Source of the DNA: an uncultured Collinsella sp.
GTDB taxonomy: Bacteria > Actinomycetota > Coriobacteriia > Coriobacteriales > Coriobacteriaceae
DNA length: 36,259 bases
Reading direction: 5' to 3'
NCBI GenBank assembly: GCA_958428675.1
Contig: CAUAGV010000002.1
Location: 1 to 36,259 of the forward strand
Shown: piece by piece, positions 16,864 to 25,485 of the stretch
Numbering within the stretch: position 1 is the stretch's first letter
How the letters are laid out: every line of letters begins with the position of its first letter
The notes under the pieces: model-generated
The model's input: the letters and a program-made list of their open reading frames with translations, nothing else
Database searches by the model: none
What the model was told of the DNA's origin: nothing
Position numbers and translations under genes: made by a program

Positions 16864-19410
16864 ATGGAATTTTACGCAAGCTGCCCCGAGGGCTTTGAGT
16901 CCGCACTCGCCGATGAGCTTAAACGCCTCGGGCTTTCGCATGTCCGCCGCCTGAAGGGCCGCGCTACGTTTGAGGGCGAGCTCGAAGAAGGCTACCGCGC
17001 CTGTCTGTGGTCGCGCCTGGCCAGCCGCGTGTTTGTGGTGCTTGGGCGCTTTGAGGCGCAGGATGCCGATGCGTTGTACGACGGCGTTTACGACATCGCC
17101 TGGGAGAGTATTGTTCGCCCCGGCGCCACCATTGCCATCACCGCCCGCGGCGTGACCGAGCAGCTGCGCAACACGCGCTTCTCGGCCCTGCGCGCCAAGG
17201 ACGCGCTGTGCGACCGTCTGGCTGAGACCACGGGCCGTCGCGCCGATGTCGACGCCGCCGATCCCGACGTCCACCTGCTGCTTTCGCTGCGTCAGCGCCG
17301 CGCGAGCATCAGCCTGGACCTTTCGGGCGACCCGCTGTTCAAGCGCCTGCCGCCCGCCGCGACCCGCGCCAGCGAGGGCACACACGTGCTGCGCCCCGAC
17401 TACGCCGCCCTGGTGCTGGCGCAGGTCGGCTGGACTGCACTGTGCGAGCGCGAGCTGACGGCCGACGACTACGAAAACGAAGCCCTGCCCACGCTGGTCG
17501 ACGCCTCGTGCGCCGGCGGCGGCCTGCTGCTGGAAGCAGTGAATATCCTAACCGACCGCGCCCCGGGCGCCGCCCGCGAGCACTGGGGCTTTGAGGGCTG
17601 GCAACTGCATGACGCCGCACTGTGGGAGCAGCTGCTTGCCGAGGCGCGAGAGCGCGAGGCGGCAGCGCGCGAGCGGCAGGCACGCATCGTGGCCGTAGGC
17701 ATCGACCCCGCCGCCCGCAAGACCGCCGAGCGCATGGTCAAGTGCGCCGGCTACAAGCGTTTTGTCGATTTTTGCGCCGCCAAGTCCGCCACCGTGCTGG
17801 ACCATGCAGACGCTGTCGCCGGCGCCGCCGTGGTCGCGGATACGACCGAGACACCGCTTTCGCTCATGCACGACGCCATGACGCTGGTCGGCGAGCTGCG
17901 CCGCGCCCCCGAGCTCGCTTCGGCGCCGGTCGCCGCGCTCACCCGCGACGGCTTGCTGGCCCGCGCGCTCCACGCCGAGCCCGAGCGCTCGATCTCCGTC
18001 ATGCCCAATAATGAAGAGGCAACTATTGAGGTTTGGCTTTCGCTCGACCACGCCGCCGCAGCGTTTGAGGCTGCGACCAGCGCAAACGCCGAGGGCGAGA
18101 CCGCGGACGCCGACGACGCCCTCATGCCCGAACCCGCCGCCACACTCGACCTGGGCGACGGCAAGCCGCTGCCCGTGCTCATCCCCGAGTCCGAGCAGTT
18201 CGCCAACCGTCTGCGCAAGAACGCTCGCCTGCGTCGCAAGTGGGCAAAGCGCGAGGGCGTGAGCTGCTACCGCGTCTACGATGCCGACCTGCCCGATTAC
18301 TCCGCCGCCATCGATCTGTACGAGGGCTGCCCGCAGACCCCGGGCCGCTGGCTCGTCATCGCCGAATACGCCGCGCCCAAGACCATCGACCCGGCGCTGG
18401 CCCAAGCACGCATGCTCGACATTTTGGCCATCGCACCGCGCATCCTAGATGTTCCGGCCGAACACGTGCACGCCAAGGCCCGCATGCGTTCGCGTGGCGG
18501 CTCGCAGTACGGCAAGCAGGGCGCCGGCAAGGGCGGATCGGGCGAACGCGCCAACATCGCGCGCCGTCGTCTCCCGCTCATCGAGGAGGGCGGCCTCACC
18601 TTTGCCGTCAACTTTGACGATTACCTGGACGTCGGCATCTTCCTGGATCACCGCGTCACGCGCAACCTGGTGCGCGAGCACGCCAAGCAGGCGCGCCGCT
18701 TCCTCAACCTGTTTGCCTACACCGGCACTGCCACCTGCTACGCGGCCGACGGCGGCGTCGAGGAGACCGTGACGGTCGACCTCTCCAACACCTACCTGGA
18801 CTGGGCCGAGCGCAACATGCGCCAGAACGGCTTTGTTGGCCCGCAGCATCACTTTGTGCGCGACGACGTGCTCGCCTGGATTCGCGACCAACGCCAGACG
18901 CGCAACCGCTGGGACCTGATCTTTGTCGACCCGCCCACGTTCTCGAATTCGTCCAAGATGGGCCGCCGCACCTGGGATGTCCAGCGCGACCATGTTGAGC
19001 TTTTGGCCGGCGTGTCGCGCCTGCTCGCGCAGGGCGGCCATGCCATCTTTAGCTGCAACCTGCGCGGCTTCCGCCCCGAAACGCGCAAGCTCGCCCGCGC
19101 GGGCGTGGTGTTGGAGGACATTACGGCGCAGACCATCCCCGAGGACTTCGCGCGCAACCAGAAGGTGCACCATTGCTATATCGTGCGCCGCCTGCCCATC
19201 GAGGATGCCATGGCCGAAGTCGGCTTTAGCGCCGAGGAGATTGCCGAGCGAACCGAGGAGCTGCGCAACCCCGAGGCCCGCAAGCCTCGCGCGGCAGCAC
19301 CCGCGCACGCGCAGACCGGCGACCGAGGGCCGCACGGAGACGGCAGCCCCGCCTGTGCAGGTAAGCCCAAAAAGAAGAAGTTCTACGCCAGCAAGCCCAA
19401 GGGCAAATAA
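16864..19410 (+). CDS. rlmL: RlmKL-like 23S rRNA methyltransferase with degenerate RlmL half
   Basis: 848 residues. N-terminal ferredoxin-like and THUMP domain (MEFYASCPEGFE to about 160), an RlmL-type methyltransferase region (about 165-430) and an RlmK-type domain (about 560-780). The RlmK part is intact: NLFAYTGTATCYAA for SAM binding and FVDPPTFSNS, consistent with m7G2069 methylation. In the RlmL part the SAM motif is altered (DASCAGGGLLLEA) and the catalytic NPPYG motif of m2G2445 enzymes is absent; the text runs VVADTTETPLSLMHDAM there. I therefore infer loss of the m2G activity. A basic tail (KKKKFYASKPKGK) may bind RNA. GAGGT precedes the ATG. Confidence 0.9.
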   Translation: MEFYASCPEGFESALADELKRLGLSHVRRLKGRATFEGELEEGYRACLWSRLASRVFVVLGRFEAQDADALYDGVYDIAWESIVRPGATIAITARGVTEQLRNTRFSALRAKDALCDRLAETTGRRADVDAADPDVHLLLSLRQRRASISLDLSGDPLFKRLPPAATRASEGTHVLRPDYAALVLAQVGWTALCERELTADDYENEALPTLVDASCAGGGLLLEAVNILTDRAPGAAREHWGFEGWQLHDAALWEQLLAEAREREAAARERQARIVAVGIDPAARKTAERMVKCAGYKRFVDFCAAKSATVLDHADAVAGAAVVADTTETPLSLMHDAMTLVGELRRAPELASAPVAALTRDGLLARALHAEPERSISVMPNNEEATIEVWLSLDHAAAAFEAATSANAEGETADADDALMPEPAATLDLGDGKPLPVLIPESEQFANRLRKNARLRRKWAKREGVSCYRVYDADLPDYSAAIDLYEGCPQTPGRWLVIAEYAAPKTIDPALAQARMLDILAIAPRILDVPAEHVHAKARMRSRGGSQYGKQGAGKGGSGERANIARRRLPLIEEGGLTFAVNFDDYLDVGIFLDHRVTRNLVREHAKQARRFLNLFAYTGTATCYAADGGVEETVTVDLSNTYLDWAERNMRQNGFVGPQHHFVRDDVLAWIRDQRQTRNRWDLIFVDPPTFSNSSKMGRRTWDVQRDHVELLAGVSRLLAQGGHAIFSCNLRGFRPETRKLARAGVVLEDITAQTIPEDFARNQKVHHCYIVRRLPIEDAMAEVGFSAEEIAERTEELRNPEARKPRAAAPAHAQTGDRGPHGDGSPACAGKPKKKKFYASKPKGK

Positions 19411-19413
19411 CAA

Positions 19414-19480
19414 AGTTGCGGTGGAATACGGACTGTTTTGCCTGGAATTAGGCAAATTTAGACCGTATTTCACCGCAACT
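19414..19480. terminator. bidirectional terminator-like palindrome between rlmL and kdpE
   Basis: agttgcggtggaatacgg (19414-19431) pairs with 19463-19480 with one G-U position. The interior contains a second hairpin, ttgcc-TGGAATTA-ggcaa. It starts three bases after the rlmL stop, between convergent genes. Confidence 0.65.
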
Positions 19481-19504
19481 CATATTGGGATGGTGGTTGG
19501 CGAT

Positions 19505-20218
19505 CTAGCCTTGGGTGACCAGGCGATAACCGATACCCACGTGCGTTTGGATATAGCGCGGATGCGCGGGGTCGGACTCGATCTTCTTACGCAACGTGCC
19601 CATAAAGACACGCAGGCTCGCTAGGTCGCTCTTAGTCGCCGTGCCCCAAATCTCGTTCAGGATATATTGGTGCGTCAGCACCTTGTCGGCGTTGTGCGCC
19701 AGCAAGCAGAGCAACTTGTACTCGATCGGCGTCAGGTGCAGTTCCTCGCCATCCATCGTGGCAATGCCGGCGTCAAAGTCGATATGCAGCTCACCGGTAT
19801 CGAACGAGCCCTCGGAGACAACGCCGCCCGTCTGTGCATACGAAAGACGCCTGAGCGTCGTGCGAATGCGCGCCAGCAGCTCCTCGACCGAAAACGGCTT
19901 GGTCAGGTAGTCGTCGGCACCGGCATCGAGCGCCCGGATCTTGTCCGCGTCCTCGCTGCGCGCCGAGACCACAATGATCGGCATACCCGACCATGCGCGC
20001 ACCGACTCCACCACCTTGACGCCATCCATATCGGGCAGGCCCAGATCGAGCAGCACGATGCTCGGCGCCTGCGACGAGGCAGCGGCGATAGCGGCATGGG
20101 CGGTCTCCACAGCCATATGGCGCAAGCCGTGCGCCTCGAGCGCGGCAACGATGAGATTGCGAACGGCGGGATCGTCCTCAACGACCAAGATGAGCGGTTT
20201 CACGGCAGAGTTCGGCAC
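19505..20218 (-). CDS. kdpE: KdpE-like OmpR-family response regulator
   Basis: About 237 residues. Receiver domain with acidic pair EDD, phospho-acceptor Asp58 in LLDLGLPD, Lys107 in LTKPF, then a winged-helix C-terminal domain (HLTPIEYKLL, VGIGYRL). The GTG at 20218 is selected: AAGGAG lies seven bases upstream and overlaps the kinase stop, with only four bases between the genes, so the pair is coupled. A longer ORF upstream runs inside the kinase gene. It presumably receives phosphate from the kinase encoded just before it and controls potassium uptake. No kdpFABC is in the window; the nearest target is the kup gene two genes upstream in the same orientation. Confidence 0.9.
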   Translation of the reverse strand: MPNSAVKPLILVVEDDPAVRNLIVAALEAHGLRHMAVETAHAAIAAASSQAPSIVLLDLGLPDMDGVKVVESVRAWSGMPIIVVSARSEDADKIRALDAGADDYLTKPFSVEELLARIRTTLRRLSYAQTGGVVSEGSFDTGELHIDFDAGIATMDGEELHLTPIEYKLLCLLAHNADKVLTHQYILNEIWGTATKSDLASLRVFMGTLRKKIESDPAHPRYIQTHVGIGYRLVTQG

Positions 20219-20222
20219 GGTG

Positions 20223-21848
20223 CTACTCCTTATCAAACGAAACATCGGCGACGGGAAGCTCAATCGTGAAGACCGAGCCGTGCGGATCCGCCGCGGCAAC
20301 CTCTATGCTACCGCCATGCGCCAACGCAATGGAGCGGCAGAGCGAAAGCCCCAGGCCCACGCTGCGGTGACTGTCAGCCAAGCCGTGGTTGGCGGTGTAG
20401 AACGACTCAAAGATGCGCTCACGGTCCTCGGGCGCAATGCCCAGGCCGTCATCGGCAACCGAGCACGCCACGCGTCCGTCGTCGACGTCAATCGAGATCA
20501 CGATATGCGAGCCCGCGGGCGTATAGGTGATGGCGTTGTTCACCAGGTTTACCACCAGCTGCACCATCAGGCGCGCGTCGACGTTGACGAGCGCCGGCTC
20601 ATCGCACGCCACCACCTTAAGGTCGTGCTCGCGCACGGCCGGATTTACATGGCGCAGCGCCTCCTCGACGATATCGTCCATAAGCTCGAGCGTGGTCGAC
20701 AGATGCATGCCGCCGCCCTCGAGCTTGGTGATGGCGAGCAGGTTCTCGACGGTGGCGTTGAGCCACAGCGCATCCGAGCGAATGGATAGCAGCAGGCCGC
20801 GGCGCGTCTGGGCGTCGAGCACGGCGGTGCCGGTCGAGCCCTGGTCGAGCAGCACATCGGCATTGCCCGAAATACTGGTAAGCGGCGTGCGCAGATCGTG
20901 CGAGATCGAGCGCAGCAGGTTGGCGCGCAGCTGCTCATTTTTGGCAAGCACCGCCGCCTCCTCGCGGGCCTCCATGGCGCGGGCGCGATCGAGTGCCAGC
21001 TCGCCTTCGCTCACGATGGCATCGGCAAGTGTCCGCTCCTCGTGCGTCAGCACGTCGGGCTCGGCAACGATAGCCAGCACGCCCACCACCGAGGCGGGAT
21101 CGCCCGCGCGCACCATGGTGTCGCCCGAGCGCACGGTCAGGTAGATGCCGTAGAACGCCGAGCCGCCGTAGGTGGCATCGAGCGGCGTTCCCACATAGGC
21201 GGACGCCGAGAGCCGCGGCGGCATCTGCGGTGCCAGCTCGTGCACCGGCGCGGCATCGCCCACGGCCGTGTACGTCGCGCGCGGCAGCAGGTCATCGCCC
21301 TCGGCGTCGGCGCTGTACCACACGACCGGACAGGCCGAAAGACGCGCCAGCTGCGTTGCCATGGCATGCACGATCTGCTGCTGATCGGCGCAGCGCTGCA
21401 GCATGCGGTTGGTCTCGAGCACCATCTGCGTGCGGCGGTCGCTGGCGGCGGCTTGCGCCAAGGCGCGACGCAGGGCCAACGCAATCGAGCTCGACACGAG
21501 CGAGACCGCAAACATGATGAAGAACATGCCGGGATAGACGCGGTCGATAAACGACAGCGAGTAGCGCGGGTCGACAAACAAGAAGTTGTAGAGCGCCACG
21601 GCGGCAGCCGAGCTCAGCAAGCAATACAGGCGGCTCCAAGTAAAGAACGCGCACAGCTGCACGGCGAACACATAGACGATCATGATGCTCGGCGCGAGAC
21701 CAGGATGGTCGAGCAACGCGCCCACAATCGTCGCCGCGACCAGCAGCCCCGCCGATACACAGGCGTCATACAGAGGGCTGCGACGTGTCAGCGTCGTGCG
21801 CCGCCACCAAAAGTTCTCGGCAATATCGCCGTCCGCATGGACGTCCAT
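20223..21848 (-). CDS. kdpD: short KdpD-like sensor histidine kinase lacking the KdpD/Usp N-terminus
   Basis: 541 residues against about 890 for full KdpD. It begins near the four-helix membrane domain (DUF4118-like; hydrophobic stretches at about 30-45, 54-70, 75-92 and 106-124). Then come a GAF-like region (about 140-290), the H-box LRSISHDLRTPLTS (His317), the N-box (VNNAITYTP), and G-boxes (DDGLGIAPED, GLGLSLCRS). The cytoplasmic KdpD and Usp domains, which bind c-di-AMP in some species, are missing, and the 113-base upstream gap has no room for them. The signal is therefore sensed differently, possibly at the membrane. It is coupled to kdpE. Confidence 0.9.
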   Translation of the reverse strand: MDVHADGDIAENFWWRRTTLTRRSPLYDACVSAGLLVAATIVGALLDHPGLAPSIMIVYVFAVQLCAFFTWSRLYCLLSSAAAVALYNFLFVDPRYSLSFIDRVYPGMFFIMFAVSLVSSSIALALRRALAQAAASDRRTQMVLETNRMLQRCADQQQIVHAMATQLARLSACPVVWYSADAEGDDLLPRATYTAVGDAAPVHELAPQMPPRLSASAYVGTPLDATYGGSAFYGIYLTVRSGDTMVRAGDPASVVGVLAIVAEPDVLTHEERTLADAIVSEGELALDRARAMEAREEAAVLAKNEQLRANLLRSISHDLRTPLTSISGNADVLLDQGSTGTAVLDAQTRRGLLLSIRSDALWLNATVENLLAITKLEGGGMHLSTTLELMDDIVEEALRHVNPAVREHDLKVVACDEPALVNVDARLMVQLVVNLVNNAITYTPAGSHIVISIDVDDGRVACSVADDGLGIAPEDRERIFESFYTANHGLADSHRSVGLGLSLCRSIALAHGGSIEVAAADPHGSVFTIELPVADVSFDKE

Positions 21849-21877
21849 CAGCGCCCCGCCCCTCTCTCAAAAACAAA

Positions 21878-21930
21878 AACCACCACAAAGGGGACAGGCA
21901 CCTTTGTGGCGGTTTCCCCTTGTGGTGGTT
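21878..21930. repeat. overlapping palindromes, CCACCACAAAGG / GGGGACAGGCACC family
   Basis: aaccaccacaaagg (21878-21891) pairs with cctttgtggcggtt (21901-21914), and again with the ccccttgtggtggtt segment ending at 21930, so alternative hairpins are possible. The ggggacaggcacctttg core resembles REP sequences linked to Y1/RAYT transposases in other bacteria. It sits between the small membrane protein and kdpD. Confidence 0.65.
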
Positions 21931-21961
21931 CCAAGTGTATAGCCTTTGCAGCCTGCGATCG

Positions 21962-22156
21962 TTAGACAAACAGCACGTGCGCGAGCAGGGCGCACACGCA
22001 CACCGCTCCAAATACCAATGCCACGATCGAAATTACGCGATCGGCCATGTCCATGTTGGCACGATTCGTAAAGAACCGATCTTCGGCGGCGTCGGCGCGT
22101 GCCTCACGTACCAGCTCGGCAACCACCTCGCGGCCATCAAGCATCTTTGCATCCAT
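21962..22156 (-). CDS. small single-pass membrane protein of a potassium locus
   Basis: 64 residues. A charged N-terminal half (REVVAELVREARADAAEDRF) precedes one C-terminal membrane helix (ISIVALVFGAVCVCALLAHV). The ATG at 22156 has GGGAGG five bases upstream; an in-frame ATG at 22186 would add ten residues with a weaker site. It lies between kup and kdpD, in their orientation. I do not recognise a family. A regulatory or accessory subunit for Kup or the kinase is a guess from position only. Confidence 0.65.
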   Translation of the reverse strand: MDAKMLDGREVVAELVREARADAAEDRFFTNRANMDMADRVISIVALVFGAVCVCALLAHVLFV

Positions 22157-22217
22157 GTTTGCCTCCCCGGTCTCAATCTTGTCCATCGAAAACCAACTCC
22201 ATGCAACCCGTCGGCGC

Positions 22218-24242
22218 CTACGGGCGCTCGTTGGGGGCCAGGCGCTGCATCTTGCTCACGGCCTTAAACTTGGTGAACAGCGGCACATACTCAAAGCTCA
22301 CGTTGGAGTTCTCCAGACCGTACCAGCGTGCAGGCGTGCCGGCGGCGCGGCGGATGATGTACTTGAGCGTGATGGCCGTGCGCTCGCTCGGCTCCACGTC
22401 GCTTTCGGGCGCCAGCAGCTTGCGGATCATGACGAACTTGAACGTGCCGATGTTGCCCGGATCCTTATAGACCGAGTAGTCGTGCGTCTGCGACGGCAGC
22501 TCGCCGGTGGCAGCCAGGTCCTGAACGACCTGACGCAGGTAGGCATTGACGCGCTGGTTGATCTTGTAGCCCAGGTACAGATGCACGCGGAACACGTAGT
22601 CGGTGCCGAACGTCTCGACCGAATAGGCAAAGGTATGCGGCTCGTCCATGGTCTCGACATTCACGAACCACCAGGCGCGAGCGCGCTTGGGATGCTTGTC
22701 CAAGATCGAGTAGACGATATCACGGTCGATGTAGTCGGTATGGGTGTCCTTGGTCAGGTACACGATGTTGTCGCTCAGGCGCTCGTAGCGATCGTCATCG
22801 CGCAGGCGCTTGAGTTGCGGCAGGTAGCTGCGCAGCGGCAGCAGCGTAAACTGGCGCTGCTCGACCGCCGTGCCGTTGTACCAGCACACCATAATGCCCA
22901 TGATGAGTGCAGCCATGAGGATGGTGAAGTAGCCGCCGTGGAAGAACTTGGTGAGCGAGCTCACGAAGAAGAAGCCTTCGAGCAAAAGGAAGAAGGCCGC
23001 GAAGATCCACGGAGCAACCTTGAGCTTGCGCTCCTCGTGCAGGTAGAAGAAGAGCAGCAGCGTGGTGCACATCATGGTCAGCGTAATGGCAAGGCCGTAG
23101 GCGGCTTCCATATGTGCCGAGTTCTGGAACAGCAGCACCACGATGACGCAGCCGACAAGCATGACGTTGTTGACCATGGGGATATAGAGCTGGCCCTTGG
23201 TCTCGGCAGGATAGAAGACCTGCATGTGCGGCATGAGGTCCAGGCGACTGGCCTCGGACACCAGCGAAAACGCGCCGGTAATGAGCGCCTGCGAGGCAAT
23301 GATGGCCGCGACGGTGGAAAGGCCGACGGCAAACGGGCGCAGGCCCGGGGCGAGCATCTGGTAGAACGGGTTAAGGTCGGCAATGCCCATGAGCTCGGGG
23401 TTGGCAGCGTTGTTGATAAGCCAAGCGCCCTGGCCCATATAGGACAGCAGTAAGCAGCACTTAACGAACGGCCAGGTGGCGTAGATGTTGCCGCGGCCCA
23501 CATGGCCCATGTCGGAGTAGAGCGCCTCGGCACCGGTGGTGGCGAGGAAGCAGCTGCCCAGAATCATGATGCCCGCGTGGTTGTTGGGGCTCAGCAAAAA
23601 GGCGATGCCGCGCACCGGGTTGAGGCACAGCAGCACGGCGGGGTGCTGGAAGACAAAGAACAGACCCGTGCCGCCCAGGAACAGGAACCACAGCGTCATG
23701 ATGGGGCCAAAGGCGTGACCGATCTTGGCCGTACCGATGCGCTGTACCAAGAAGAGCGCGATGATGATGGCGAGCGTAATGGCGACGACGCGGCCCTGAT
23801 CATCGCCCAGCACGGCATGGACCGCAGGGATGGTGCGCAGGCCCTCGATGGCCGTGGTAACGGTAACAGCCGGCGTCAGGATGCCGTCGGCGAGCAGCGC
23901 GGCGCCACCCAGCATGGCGGGGATGATAAGCCACTTGCCGCAACGCTTGACCAGGCTGTACAGGGCAAAGATACCGCCCTCGCCGTGGTTATCGGCGCGC
24001 AGCGAGATCAGCACGTACTTGACGGTCGTCAGCAGCGTGACCGTCCACACGACAAGGGAGAGCGCGCCAAGCACGAACTCCTCCGTCACGCTTCCGATGC
24101 CGCCGTTGCCGGCAACGAGCGCCTTGGTTACATACATAGGGCTGGTGCCGATATCGCCGTACACCACGCCCAGCGTGACGAGCATCGCCGAGATGCTCAC
24201 AGGAATCGCAGCGTGTGAGGCTGCCTCCTTGGCCTTTTGTTC
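22218..24242 (-). CDS. kup: Kup-family potassium uptake protein
   Basis: Low-affinity K+/H+ symporter, about 674 residues. The family signature GVVYGDIGTSPMY is near the N-terminus, followed by about 12 membrane segments to residue 450 (for example DNHGEGGIFALYSLV, SYMGQGAWLINN) and a cytoplasmic C-terminal region of about 200 residues. The ATG at 24242 (MEQKAKE) has GGAGGA nine bases upstream; the ORF extends only seven codons further. A TATAAT box stands about 40 bases upstream. It is the first gene of a minus-strand series kup, small membrane protein, kdpD, kdpE, so its expression and K+ sensing are probably linked. Confidence 0.93.
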   Translation of the reverse strand, partial: EQKAKEAASHAAIPVSISAMLVTLGVVYGDIGTSPMYVTKALVAGNGGIGSVTEEFVLGALSLVVWTVTLLTTVKYVLISLRADNHGEGGIFALYSLVKRCGKWLIIPAMLGGAALLADGILTPAVTVTTAIEGLRTIPAVHAVLGDDQGRVVAITLAIIIALFLVQRIGTAKIGHAFGPIMTLWFLFLGGTGLFFVFQHPAVLLCLNPVRGIAFLLSPNNHAGIMILGSCFLATTGAEALYSDMGHVGRGNIYATWPFVKCCLLLSYMGQGAWLINNAANPELMGIADLNPFYQMLAPGLRPFAVGLSTVAAIIASQALITGAFSLVSEASRLDLMPHMQVFYPAETKGQLYIPMVNNVMLVGCVIVVLLFQNSAHMEAAYGLAITLTMMCTTLLLFFYLHEERKLKVAPWIFAAFFLLLEGFFFVSSLTKFFHGGYFTILMAALIMGIMVCWYNGTAVEQRQFTLLPLRSYLPQLKRLRDDDRYERLSDNIVYLTKDTHTDYIDRDIVYSILDKHPKRARAWWFVNVETMDEPHTFAYSVETFGTDYVFRVHLYLGYKINQRVNAYLRQVVQDLAATGELPSQTHDYSVYKDPGNIGTFKFVMIRKLLAPESDVEPSERTAITLKYIIRRAAGTPARWYGLENSNVSFEYVPLFTKFKAVSKMQRLAPNERP

Positions 24243-24280
24243 CATAAGCCGGTTTCCTCCCAACTTTAATGTTCGAAGGG

Positions 24281-24286
24281 ATTATA
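24281..24286 (-). promoter_or_regulatory. -10 box of the kup promoter
   Basis: A perfect TATAAT on the minus strand, about 39 bases before the kup ATG. The -35 region (cattaa/attaaa at 17-18 spacing) is poor. Confidence 0.5.
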
Positions 24287-24374
24287 GGCAATCGGCCCAT
24301 GTTTTAATGCACCGTTTTCCCAGCTAGATAAACATTTATACGGCCTTTATGCCATCGCGCGATATGGAATGTGG

Positions 24375-24393
24375 CAAAGGGACTGTCCCTTTG
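24375..24393. repeat. palindrome, CAAAGGGAC family, second copy
   Basis: caaagggac-t-gtccctttg, the same core as 9504-9520. It lies between the nitroreductase stop and the kup promoter. Confidence 0.7.
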
Positions 24394-24402
24394 TCGCGTT
24401 CG

Positions 24403-25272
24403 TCATTTTCCGAGCCAGTTTTTGAACCACCACTCCATGGAGCGGCTCATCTCGGCCATAAAGGGGCTCGTGTGCTTGCGGGTGTAGATATCCACGACGC
24501 GCTCCCCCACCTCGCGGGCATGCGGGCGAAACATCTTGTCCATCTCGGCCACCTGCGCGTCCATGGTCGCGGCATCCGCACGGCAGTAGCGTTCCTCGTG
24601 CACCAGGTTCACTACGGGATGCGCAATGGCCGGGCGCTCCTTACGGGGCGTGCCGATGATGAGCATCGACAGCGGCATGGTATATGGCGGCAGATCGAGC
24701 AGCCCGGCCACTTCCTCGGCATTCTCGACGATATCACCGATGTAGCAGCTCCCCAGGGCCTCGGCGGCAACCACGGCGTTTTGCGCGGCGATCGCGGCAT
24801 CCTGGGCCGCGATCGCAAAGTCGCCCAAACCCGGCGCGCGGCGGGGCGCCTTGCCCGTGCGCTCGACAAACTCGGGCTCAAAGCAGCCCACGTGCTCAAA
24901 CAGATCGATCCACTTGGCATAATCGACCACAAATATAAGTGCCCAGGGCGCCTTGGCGATCATGGGCTGGTGATCGCACAGGTCGGCCAGACGGTCCAGC
25001 GTAGCCTGCTCGCGAATGCTCACGATGGAATACATCATCATGGCGCCTGCCGACGGCGCGCGACTCGCCGCATGCAGAATCGCCGCCCGCTGCTCGTCGG
25101 TCACCGCTGCGGGACGGTCACTGTCATCGCGCGCGAAGGCGCGCGTGGACGAACGGTGCTCCAAAATGTCCAGCACCGCGTTGCCCGTAGTCTCGACCGG
25201 ATAGCCGCCCGCGCCCACGCCCACAGCTCCGCCGCAGTACTCGGCGCCCGTCATACAAACCTGCTCACCCAT
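24403..25272 (-). CDS. nitroreductase-family protein
   Basis: 289 residues of the FMN-dependent nitroreductase fold. Landmarks are HRSSTRAF (about 39-46, FMN phosphate contact), ASRAPSAGAMMMYS (a variant of the APSA motif), APWALIFVVD, and a C-terminal half with AAEALGSCYIGDI and LIIGTP. A C-terminal extension of about 70 residues (RADAATMDAQV to WFKNWLGK) follows, as in some anaerobe members. The first about 28 residues are Gly-rich and may not be native; a GTG or internal ATG start (M7) is possible. Substrate unknown. Single gene, with its stop next to a palindrome. Confidence 0.87.
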   Translation of the reverse strand: MGEQVCMTGAEYCGGAVGVGAGGYPVETTGNAVLDILEHRSSTRAFARDDSDRPAAVTDEQRAAILHAASRAPSAGAMMMYSIVSIREQATLDRLADLCDHQPMIAKAPWALIFVVDYAKWIDLFEHVGCFEPEFVERTGKAPRRAPGLGDFAIAAQDAAIAAQNAVVAAEALGSCYIGDIVENAEEVAGLLDLPPYTMPLSMLIIGTPRKERPAIAHPVVNLVHEERYCRADAATMDAQVAEMDKMFRPHAREVGERVVDIYTRKHTSPFMAEMSRSMEWWFKNWLGK

Positions 25273-25485
25273 AGCTCCATCCTCGCTAATTCTTTAAGAA
25301 GCCTTTACGTTTCCGTGTAATTCCCGTCCATTATCGCGCAGGTCGCCGCTACATTGCGCAACACCGCCACGCACGCGCGTTATTATGGCTGGTTGTTGTG
25401 CGCAGTCACCAAATGCAGCGCATATCTTGGTAACAATCGGGTAAACCCCCGCTTTCGTAGGTTTTAGTTTGTGAGGAGTCTCAGC

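Noticed and set aside
22047..23453. 468-codon plus-strand frame opposite kup
   Set aside because: Shadow of kup and the small membrane protein; no domain or ribosome-site support.
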